Shown here: positions 32,531 through 38,655 of the stretch, one piece after another
Layout of the letters: every line of letters starts with the position of its first letter
Numbering within the stretch: position 1 is the stretch's first letter
DNA from: Burkholderiales bacterium
Lineage (GTDB): Bacteria; Pseudomonadota; Gammaproteobacteria; Burkholderiales; SG8-41
DNA: 64,000 nt
Direction: 5' to 3'
Assembly (NCBI GenBank): GCA_022841375.1
Contig: JALHRQ010000004.1
Span: 186,001-250,000, forward strand
Translations under genes and position numbers: made by a program
Notes under the pieces: model-generated
The model's database searches: none
What the model saw: the letters and a program-made list of their open reading frames with translations, nothing else
What the model was told of the DNA's origin: nothing

Positions 32531-32546
32531 GACAATCGGCGTGCCT
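32531..32546 (-). promoter_or_regulatory. Candidate sigma-54 (-24/-12) promoter
   Basis: Read on the minus strand, AGGCACG-N4-TTGTC matches the -24/-12 consensus TGGCACG-N4-TTGCW with correct GG-to-G spacing; the -12 GC reads GT. A start about 12 bases downstream would place the mRNA start near 32520, thirty bases before the glycosidase-like ATG. No activator site was identified. Confidence 0.4.
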
Positions 32547-32902
32547 TTAATCCACACACAAACTAAATACGCGTCTGTGTGATATCCCACATTGGGACAA
32601 AGTTCCCTAAAACAAGTTTTAACTCAGGGTGATCAATTCAGCAGGTGAGGCTGCGGATGCAGCGCGGGGGAGAGTCGCAGCAGGTGATCGCCGGAGCGTT
32701 CGCAGGTGGGGGTTATTTGTGCGCCCACATTCATCAGAAGCGTATAAAGAGTATGGCCTCATAAGTTGCGGGAGTCTCTACTATTTTTTTCGATGCCCAT
32801 CTGTACGATGACGCACGCACTTACCAACATAAAAAATATTTGTAAAATAAAAATAAAAATAACAAAAAGAAAAACGAAAAAGAAAAACTTTACTCATACA
32901 AG
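32547..32902. other. Gene-free region with a long A-rich tract
   Basis: No gene is supported here. From 32829 to about 32915 the plus strand is almost entirely A with scattered T, C and G, which is unlike the G+C-rich surroundings. The tract ends at the terminator of the second PEP-CTERM gene. It may be a bent or melting-prone segment, or simply decayed sequence. Confidence 0.5.
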
Positions 32903-32931
32903 AAACAAAATAAAACCCTGCCGCGGCAGGG
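32903..32931 (-). terminator. Intrinsic terminator of PEP-CTERM gene 2
   Basis: On the minus strand, the palindrome CCCTGCCGCGGCAGGG (32916-32931) is followed by TTTTATTTTGTTT. It lies 22 bases after the stop of the PEP-CTERM gene ending at 32954. Confidence 0.85.
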
Positions 32932-32953
32932 TGGGTGGTTGCCGTAGTGCGGT

Positions 32954-33616
32954 TCAGTTGGGCTTTTCAGATCTGCGACGTTTGCCCGCGAATCCGAGCA
33001 GCCCCAGTCCGGCTGCCAGCATTCCATAGGTGCCCGGTTCCGGAATTGCAGAGACTGAGCCGGTGGCGGAGTTGACGTTGAGCACGTCGAACGCCCATTG
33101 ATTACTGCGCTGGTCAAACGGTGATACACCCGAGATGTCGCAGAAGGCATCGGCGCCGCAGCCGAAGCCAGCGGTGAAATTGCCTTCCCCTTGTCTGAAA
33201 AATCCATCCGCCAGGTCGGGGCCATTGGCGAAATTGTCGAACTGCATCACCGTCACGCTGTAGCTGCCGGGGGTGAGCTCAGTCTCCAGGAAGGCATCCC
33301 AGCGCTGTCCGGTTGCAATGTCGGGGGCAACGTTTTCTTCGCCGTCGTCATTGCTGTTGATCAGCGTGCCGCTGTTGTCAAACAGTGCCAGTATGGTGTC
33401 GAAGCCGCCGCGGGTGATGATTTGGCCGGCAGAATTGACGCCCCCGGCATAACCCAGGGAACGTAAGGTGACGGTGGAACTGGCGCCAACTTCAAAGCTG
33501 AACAACTGGACATCGTCGTCCTGGCTGAACGTGCCCTGGAAAGAAAAATCTGCTGCTGCCGCGGCGCCGCTGAACAGCAAGGCTGTACCGAGGCCGAATA
33601 ATTTTCCGAAATTCAT
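32954..33616 (-). CDS. PEP-CTERM protein 2, DVUA0089-like
   Basis: A 220-residue secreted protein. The start at 33616 is set by AAAGGAGAACAT before the ATG; a longer in-frame extension has no signal sequence. A signal peptide (MNFGKLFGLGTALLFSG, cleavage near AAAAD) is followed by DDDVQLFSFEVGASSTVTL and RGGFDTILALFDNSGTLI, the pattern of DVUA0089-family calcium-rich beta proteins. The tail IPEPGTYGMLAAGLGLLGF plus KRRR is a PEP-CTERM sorting signal for exosortase. The DDGEEN segment could bind calcium. The body function is unknown. Confidence 0.92.
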   Translation of the reverse strand: MNFGKLFGLGTALLFSGAAAAADFSFQGTFSQDDDVQLFSFEVGASSTVTLRSLGYAGGVNSAGQIITRGGFDTILALFDNSGTLINSNDDGEENVAPDIATGQRWDAFLETELTPGSYSVTVMQFDNFANGPDLADGFFRQGEGNFTAGFGCGADAFCDISGVSPFDQRSNQWAFDVLNVNSATGSVSAIPEPGTYGMLAAGLGLLGFAGKRRRSEKPN

Positions 33617-33725
33617 TATGTTCTCCTTTGTGATTTGTTCAGAATAATGTTCTGCCACAGGAGTGAACTGATTCTGTGCGCTGGCATACATTCCCGCCGT
33701 AAAGTCCGGCTGCAGCGTTCCCCGG

Positions 33726-34229
33726 CTATTTGAACTTGCGGTCTTCGCGCTTGGCCTCGGCCATGGCTTCCGGCTCCAGTTCCTCGGCGTAGCGGTTGAG
33801 CCGGATGAAAATGCCCCAGGCCGCCAGCAACACGCCGACCGCAGCAAGCAGGCTTGCGGCGTACGGCAGCTGCGAAGGGTCTTCATGCAGCGCCTTGAAC
33901 GTCGCCACCAGCCCTTCGATGGCGAGTGCCACGATGACCACCACGAAAAACCGCGACAGGAAGCGCCGCACGCGGGTCGGCGTGCTGATGTCGGCGTCGC
34001 GCATGACCTCTTCCTTGAGGATGGTTTCGGCGATCTGCAGCGCCACCACTGCCGCAGCCAGCAGGCCCATGGCTTCGATGATGGTTTGCGCCGCGCTCCA
34101 GTCCAGTCCGTTGATGATGGCCAGGCCGCCCATGCGCGCGGCGATCACGATCAGCAGGATTGCCGCGCAGGCGAACAGCGCGCTCATCAGTCCATGTACT
34201 ACCCAGATCATACCCAGCAGTTTTTTCAT
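33726..34229 (-). CDS. Four-helix membrane protein of unknown function
   Basis: A 167-residue protein with four predicted membrane segments: about 4-32, 50-68 (weak), 88-110 and 121-143, joined by a charged loop ILKEEVMRDADISTPTRVRRF. The C-terminus is charged and cytoplasmic. The ribosome site is weak. It lies between PEP-CTERM gene 2, on the same strand, and a divergent plus-strand gene. It has the look of small uncharacterised inner-membrane proteins sometimes found near surface-polysaccharide genes. No motif identifies a function. Confidence 0.7.
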   Translation of the reverse strand: MKKLLGMIWVVHGLMSALFACAAILLIVIAARMGGLAIINGLDWSAAQTIIEAMGLLAAAVVALQIAETILKEEVMRDADISTPTRVRRFLSRFFVVVIVALAIEGLVATFKALHEDPSQLPYAASLLAAVGVLLAAWGIFIRLNRYAEELEPEAMAEAKREDRKFK

Positions 34230-34375
34230 CGGCCCAGCCTGCCACAGTACGCGGCGCCCTGCTGTGCGGCAGTCCCCATTGGGCAGGTGCCGGCATTATT
34301 TTTTATGTTCGATAACGAACAGCCGCAGCCTTGCGGCATCCGTAGCCTGTCAGGCTTGATCAAGAGGAAATTCAA

Positions 34376-34882
34376 ATGAAATCAATGGCCATGAAACGGA
34401 CGAAAACCAACCGGGCGATCACACACTGGGCAACGGCTGCGGTCGTTGCTGCGATGACGCTGGCGCTGCCGGCGTTCGGCGCGGACTCCCCGGCGCTGCC
34501 GGATGAAATCACCCAGGGCAATGTGCGTTACATCAGTGGCGGCGTCGGCGAGCAGTCTGCTGCGGCATTCAAGCAGGCGGCGGCGAAATACCCGCTGGAA
34601 CTGCTGTTCGCGCAGAAAGCATCGCCGAACGATGTTTATCTGGCTGGCGTGAAAGTCACGGTGCGCGATCGCGCAGGAAAGGTTGTGCTGGATGCAGTGA
34701 CGGAAGGGCCCTATCTGCTGGCCACGATGCCTGCCGGTCGCTACCAGATCGAAGCCAGCCATGAGGGTGTCGCCAAAACACAGGCGGTCGAGATTGGTTC
34801 GGGCAAACACCAGCGGCTGGTGATGGTCTGGACTGCACGAAGCGAAGCTGAAAAACCGGTTACCGGCGGTGCGAAACCGTAA
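34376..34882 (+). CDS. Periplasmic protein with carboxypeptidase-regulatory-like fold
   Basis: A 168-residue exported protein. A basic N-terminus and hydrophobic stretch (WATAAVVAAMTLALPAFGAD) form the signal peptide. The mature part runs ITQGNVRYISGGVGEQSAAAF, then LAGVKVTVRDRAGKVVLDA and GPYLLATMPAGRYQIEASH, which is the beta-sandwich pattern of carboxypeptidase-regulatory or SdrD-like domains. AAGAGGAAATTC precedes the ATG. The stop overlaps the start of the L,D-transpeptidase-like gene by 14 bases, suggesting co-expression in the cell envelope. The function is unknown. Confidence 0.8.
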   Translation: MKSMAMKRTKTNRAITHWATAAVVAAMTLALPAFGADSPALPDEITQGNVRYISGGVGEQSAAAFKQAAAKYPLELLFAQKASPNDVYLAGVKVTVRDRAGKVVLDAVTEGPYLLATMPAGRYQIEASHEGVAKTQAVEIGSGKHQRLVMVWTARSEAEKPVTGGAKP

Positions 34883-35693
34883 TCCGGGTTTCCGTCAGGA
34901 GATCAAGGCGGCTGTGGCCGGCGCGCTGGCGGTTGCCGTTGCCACCTATTGCAGCCCGGTGGTTCATGGCTACACGCTGCCAGTCCCGTCGGCGAAGACC
35001 GAACATCAATTCGCCGGCAAAGTGCACCGTGCTGATTTCAAAGGCGTTACCGCCAGCGCAGATGCGCGCCTCGTTGCTGACTGGATGGTGCGCACCAACA
35101 AGAATCGCGCCGGCCCCTTCATCATTGCCGACAAAGCCGGTGGTACCTTGTATGCCTTCGATCGCGAGGGACTGCTGATCGCCAAAAGCCCCGCACTTTA
35201 CGGCAAGGCCCGGGGCGACACACTGACCGATGCACAGGCGGCCAAACCCATTGCTGCAGTCACCGATGCCGACAAGGTGACGCCCGCAGGCCTGTTTTAT
35301 GCAAAAGGCGTGGATACCCATTACGGCCCGGGCGTAGTGCTCGCCGAATACGCAATGACGCGGATTTCCATACACCAGGTGGTGGGCAGCGGGACCGAAA
35401 GGCGCCTCGGACGGATTCAAAGCGTCTCTTTGGCTGACCACCGCGTGACTTTCGGCTGCATCAATGCCACTGCGGATTTCATCAGCCAGGTGGTGGTGCC
35501 GTTTTTTGGCGGAGAGAGCGTAATTGCGGTATTGCCGGAACAGCAGGCGGCGCAAAGTTTTTTTGGCATTGCGGATGCCGGAATCGCCAAGCGGATGATT
35601 TTAGTGCTGGGGGTCGATCAGCCGGACGGGGCCGTGGGCCGGAGTGGTGGGGAATATCTGGAGCGGCGGCGGATTGTGGTGCAGCAGGGCTAG
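34869..35693 (+). CDS. L,D-transpeptidase-like (YkuD-fold) envelope protein
   Basis: A 274-residue protein beginning at a GTG within the previous gene. A hydrophobic signal region (VAGALAVAVATYCSPVVHG) is followed by the YkuD-like core: IADKAGGTLYAFDREG, then ISIHQVVG (His169) and VTFGCINA (Cys197). These give the catalytic His/Cys of L,D-transpeptidases, although the usual GCIRL/GCVR arginine is Asn here. Such enzymes make 3-3 cross-links or attach proteins in peptidoglycan. The Arg-to-Asn change leaves activity uncertain. It ends about 60 bases before a convergent small gene. Confidence 0.8.
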   Translation: MRNRNPGFRQEIKAAVAGALAVAVATYCSPVVHGYTLPVPSAKTEHQFAGKVHRADFKGVTASADARLVADWMVRTNKNRAGPFIIADKAGGTLYAFDREGLLIAKSPALYGKARGDTLTDAQAAKPIAAVTDADKVTPAGLFYAKGVDTHYGPGVVLAEYAMTRISIHQVVGSGTERRLGRIQSVSLADHRVTFGCINATADFISQVVVPFFGGESVIAVLPEQQAAQSFFGIADAGIAKRMILVLGVDQPDGAVGRSGGEYLERRRIVVQQG

Positions 35694-35757
35694 GGATTTG
35701 CTGTTGTACGGCAGGCCGATGATTGTGCTCCAAGGATGATGAAGACTGCCCGGATAC

Positions 35758-36090
35758 TCAGCCCGTAATCAGCGCACTGCCCAAAGCCAGCGAAGACAAC
35801 ACGATCGCAATCACGCCCATTACCATGGTACGCCGGTACCGGGCTTCGGCGATGGCTGCGGCCTGTTCGAGCGCGGCCACCGTGACCTGCAACTGTTCCG
35901 CCAGTTCGCGGATGTGTTTTGCATTCTGTGATGCGGCAGCCTGCAGTTCCGCAATCTGTTCCTGATGCAGCGTGGTCAGGTTTTCCGCGGCGTCGACGCG
36001 TTTTTTGGTAAACGCAGGCACGGCGACGGAGATGATGGTGCCGACGTGCGGCAATACAGCTTTTAATGCGGGGATCAGCCATGCGGGCAT
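35758..36090 (-). CDS. Small coiled-coil protein with C-terminal membrane anchor
   Basis: A 110-residue protein. The start PAWLIPALKAVLPHVGTIISVAVPAF is moderately hydrophobic, residues 28-85 are predicted coiled coil (LTTLHQEQIAELQAAASQN, LAEQLQVTVAALEQAAAIA), and the C-terminus MVMGVIAIVLSSLALGSALI is a membrane helix. CAGGAGCCCCC precedes the ATG. The layout suggests an inner-membrane tether or a structural part, but no family is recognised. It lies beside the repeat-rich gap at 36091-36603. Confidence 0.72.
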   Translation of the reverse strand: MPAWLIPALKAVLPHVGTIISVAVPAFTKKRVDAAENLTTLHQEQIAELQAAASQNAKHIRELAEQLQVTVAALEQAAAIAEARYRRTMVMGVIAIVLSSLALGSALITG

Positions 36091-36203
36091 GGGGGCTCCT
36101 GGTTTTGGGTTGCGGGTGTTGGATTTATGGCAGCGGGGGAGGGGGATGGTTCAATCGGGGATAGGCTTGCTCCGTTTGCCAATTGTGGAACAGAAACAAA
36201 ACC

Positions 36204-36230
36204 TCCGTTCGCCCTGAGCTTGTCGAAGGG
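36204..36230 (+). repeat. CCTGAGCTTGTCGAAGG-family repeat, copy 2
   Basis: The core CCTGAGCTTGTCGAAGG at 36213-36229 with its flanks is the right arm of the repeat at 26574-26641; the left arm is missing here. It lies in the 513-base gene-free stretch 36091-36603. Confidence 0.7.
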
Positions 36231-36274
36231 CGTTCTCGCTGCTGGTTTAAATTTGTTTGCGGTGCTTCAAGGTC

Positions 36275-36520
36275 GCCGGGGGTAGCCCGGCGGCTAGTCA
36301 CTTTCTCTTGCTTCGCCAAGAGAAAGTAACCAAAGAGAAGGCGACCCTCCTCGCCGCCCCTGCGGGGTGCCCTGCGTTGCTCGCGCGGTCGGGCGGCTGT
36401 CACCCAGGGTGACTTCCTTCGAGGCGCGCAACTCGCCCTTACCACTGCGCGGCAAGGGCTCAGACAGTCCTCGCCGACGGCCCCCGGCCGCGTTGTGCTA
36501 CTCGGCGGCTCAGAAGGGGA
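36275..36520 (+). repeat. Structured dispersed repeat, copy A (candidate RNA element)
   Basis: A 246-base element related to the one at 59604-59820 in the same orientation. Stems: GCCGGG/CCCGGC (36275-36280, 36286-36291), CTTTCTCTTG/CAAGAGAAAG with a 6-base loop (36301-36310, 36317-36326), and GCCCTT/AAGGGC (36435-36440, 36454-36459). Between the copies, the second and third stems change by paired substitutions that keep the pairing. The open frames across it are Arg/Ser/Pro-rich with no ribosome site, so it is not called coding. It fills most of the gene-free stretch 36091-36603, together with the shorter repeat at 36204. Confidence 0.7.
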
Positions 36521-36603
36521 TGAACCCGTGGCCCGTAAGAAGCGTAGCGGATTACGGGGAAAAGTCCCGCATTCCACTTCGGTCCATGCAGGCTACGCTT
36601 GCT

Positions 36604-37254
36604 TTAGCTTCGTCCTTCTTCTAAAAAGGTTAATAAGTCGTTCTTGGAATCGCTGTGAGTTTTAATTGGCTTGAATGGCGCGAACTGTTTGAAACCTTTA
36701 AAAGGCTTGAAATTCTTAAAACCTTTGAAGGGTTCAAATTTGGTGAATGTTGGGCAAGTTTTTGATGTAAAGCCAACTCGTTGTCCTTGATGATCCCAAA
36801 CAATCCCATCTTCAAACCATCCAAGGTGCTTTCCATTGAATCCATATATATTTTTCTTATCGTCAATGTATGCAAGTGGGACCCCACTGAATGAATAAAT
36901 TGTTTTATTTTCGTTATTTGCAATGTAAACCTTAGGGTCGCCATTGCGACCAAAAAGCGCCGTTTCTTTTTCTTGAGTTGTTGGTTTTTCATGATAAAGA
37001 TTTTTAACTTCATTTACGTCTAAGAAAAGAACATCACCAGTTCCATCAAATGAACAAAAAACTCGTGCTGACTTGCTGCGGAGGGTGAAAATATCTCCGC
37101 GACTAGTTTCTAGTTTTGTGAGCAATGGGGACTCTACAAGTTGTTCGCGTGTCAAAGCAGACGCGATGGCATATAGCTGGCTTGCCTCCTTTTGGGATGG
37201 TGCGGGTAGCCGTAGCATCGCAGCGTTAAACTGGGGCGTAATTAATACCCTCAT
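36604..37254 (-). CDS. RelE-like / beta-flower-like fusion protein
   Basis: A 216-residue protein from an A+T-rich segment (36661-36720 has 20 G or C in 60). Residues 1-85 (MRVLITPQFNAAMLRLP, LETSRGDIFTLRSKSARVFC, GDVLFLDVNEVK) resemble RelE/ParE-superfamily toxins. Residues about 99-163 contain repeated short strands (IYSFSGVPLAYIDDKKNIYG, FNGKHLGWFEDGIVWDHQGQ) like the 4-fold beta-flower domain. Residues 168-198 are a Lys/Phe/Pro tail of FKPFKGF units. Its ATG overlaps the stop of the upstream membrane-protein gene (ATGA). No antitoxin is obvious. Function inferred only: toxin-like or defence-like effector. Confidence 0.72.
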   Translation of the reverse strand: MRVLITPQFNAAMLRLPAPSQKEASQLYAIASALTREQLVESPLLTKLETSRGDIFTLRSKSARVFCSFDGTGDVLFLDVNEVKNLYHEKPTTQEKETALFGRNGDPKVYIANNENKTIYSFSGVPLAYIDDKKNIYGFNGKHLGWFEDGIVWDHQGQRVGFTSKTCPTFTKFEPFKGFKNFKPFKGFKQFAPFKPIKTHSDSKNDLLTFLEEGRS

Positions 37255-37640
37255 GCTTGACCCTCCCCATAAAGTCGTTTGAACGCTTCGGTTTCCCTTT
37301 CTAACTGTTCTATATTTCCCTCCTTAATCAACTTCTTTGATCTCTTCGCGATATCTTCTGCAACGCGATTTCGGATATTGGCCTCATACTGTTTTGGTGT
37401 AAAACCACGTGCAAGCTCTTTGTCGTGTCTTTGAATGCATATTTGATAGATGGCACTAAGGCACGTGGAAGCGAGTAATAAATAAAAAGATACTTTCTGG
37501 GGGATAAGGTTCCAGTGGATATCGTTTCCTTGCGCAATCTCTACTACTAGTGAGCTCGCTGTTACGCCCACTATTCCCATCAGTGCCAATGGGAGAAGTG
37601 CTCGGACCCAAGCATTCCTAAATAGAATTTCTTGAATCAT
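37251..37640 (-). CDS. Two-helix membrane protein coupled to the beta-flower gene
   Basis: A 129-residue protein with two membrane helices (about 13-33 and 48-68) and a charged cytoplasmic tail (KQYEANIRNRVAEDIAKRSK, IEQLERETEAFKRLYGEG) predicted as coiled helix. The stop overlaps the start of the RelE-like/beta-flower gene by four bases (ATGA), so the two are one translational unit. The segment is A+T-rich compared with garR upstream (46 bases away) and the repeat downstream. No family is recognised. It may anchor, export or neutralise the partner. Confidence 0.72.
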   Translation of the reverse strand: MIQEILFRNAWVRALLPLALMGIVGVTASSLVVEIAQGNDIHWNLIPQKVSFYLLLASTCLSAIYQICIQRHDKELARGFTPKQYEANIRNRVAEDIAKRSKKLIKEGNIEQLERETEAFKRLYGEGQA

Positions 37641-37686
37641 TGGCGGATGGGAATTTGGAAATTATTTTTGTTCGGAAAAATCGAGT

Positions 37687-38571
37687 TTACTTCGCCACCT
37701 CATGATTCGCCATCCGCTCCAGCGCCTTGACCATTGCCGAGTGGTCCGACTTCGCGCCACCATTGGCCGAACAGGAATTAAACAGTTCCTGCGCGGTCGC
37801 GGTGTTGGGCAGCGACACACCCATCGCCTTCGCGCCCTGCAGCGCGAGGTTCAGATCCTTTTGATGCAGCTCAATGCGGAATCCCGGATCAAAGGTGCGT
37901 TTGATCATGCGTTCGCCGTGCACTTCCAGAATGCGTGAGGCGGCGAAGCCGCCCATCAGGGCTTGCCGGACTTTGGCGGGGTCGGCGCCGGCTTTCGATG
38001 CGAACACCAGCGCTTCGCTGACGGCTTCGATGTTCAGGGCGACGATGATCTGGTTGCACACCTTGCAGGTTTGACCGTCGCCGTTGCCGCCGACGAGGGT
38101 GATGTTTTTGCCCATCAGTTCGAACAGCGGTTTGACTTTGTCGAAGGCGGTCTGTGGCGCACCAACCATGATCGTCAGCGCCGCGTTTTTTGCCCCCACC
38201 TCGCCGCCGGAGACCGGGGCGTCGACGTAGTCGCATCCTGATTTATTGATTTTATTGGCAAATTGTTTGGTTTCTATGGGCGAGATCGAGCTCATGTCGA
38301 CCACCGTCTTGCCTTTGCTGAGGCCTTCGGCGATGCCGTTGGCGCCGAACAGCACTTTCTCGACGTCGGGCGTGTCGGGAACCATGGTGATGATGATGTC
38401 GGCCTGCTGCGCAACTTCCTTCGGGCTGGCGCAGGCTTTGCCGCCCGCATCTGTTAATTCCTTCGGCACGCCGCTGCGCGAATGCAGAAACAAGGTGTGC
38501 CCGCCCTTGATCAGGTTGAGGGCCATGGGTTTGCCCATGATGCCGAGTCCGACGAAGCCGACGTTGCTCAT
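37687..38571 (-). CDS. garR: 2-hydroxy-3-oxopropionate reductase-like (GarR/GlxR) dehydrogenase
   Basis: A 294-residue beta-hydroxyacid dehydrogenase. VGFVGLGIMGKPMALNLI is the N-terminal NAD(P) site, DAPVSGGEVGAKNAALTIMV holds the substrate-binding motif, and GNGDGQTCKVCNQIIVALNI contains the catalytic lysine (KVCNQ). It probably reduces tartronate semialdehyde to glycerate. ATG at 38571 follows AGGACAT. It is on the same strand as, and downstream of, a TAXI-TRAP transporter and hyi, and with glcDEF would route glycolate through glyoxylate to glycerate. Related 3-hydroxyisobutyrate dehydrogenases are the main alternative. No glyoxylate carboligase is in the window. Confidence 0.85.
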   Translation of the reverse strand: MSNVGFVGLGIMGKPMALNLIKGGHTLFLHSRSGVPKELTDAGGKACASPKEVAQQADIIITMVPDTPDVEKVLFGANGIAEGLSKGKTVVDMSSISPIETKQFANKINKSGCDYVDAPVSGGEVGAKNAALTIMVGAPQTAFDKVKPLFELMGKNITLVGGNGDGQTCKVCNQIIVALNIEAVSEALVFASKAGADPAKVRQALMGGFAASRILEVHGERMIKRTFDPGFRIELHQKDLNLALQGAKAMGVSLPNTATAQELFNSCSANGGAKSDHSAMVKALERMANHEVAK

Positions 38572-38655
38572 AGCGATGTCCTTTGATGCAGTTGAAAGGG
38601 GCGGCGGCCGCAATCAGCGGCCGCCGGGTTGAAGCGGTTCAAACGATTATAAGCG

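Noticed and set aside
33617-33660. TGGCAG on the minus strand before PEP-CTERM gene 2 as a sigma-54 promoter
   Set aside because: The -12 part is absent at the right spacing and the site would be too close to the start codon.
36125-36577. 150-codon minus-strand frame across the structured repeat, copy A
   Set aside because: The frame runs through repeats and stems, has low-complexity protein and no start context; the matching region of copy B does not keep the same protein.
36091-36603. Tandem or spaced repeats as a CRISPR array
   Set aside because: Repeats are not regularly spaced and no cas gene is present.
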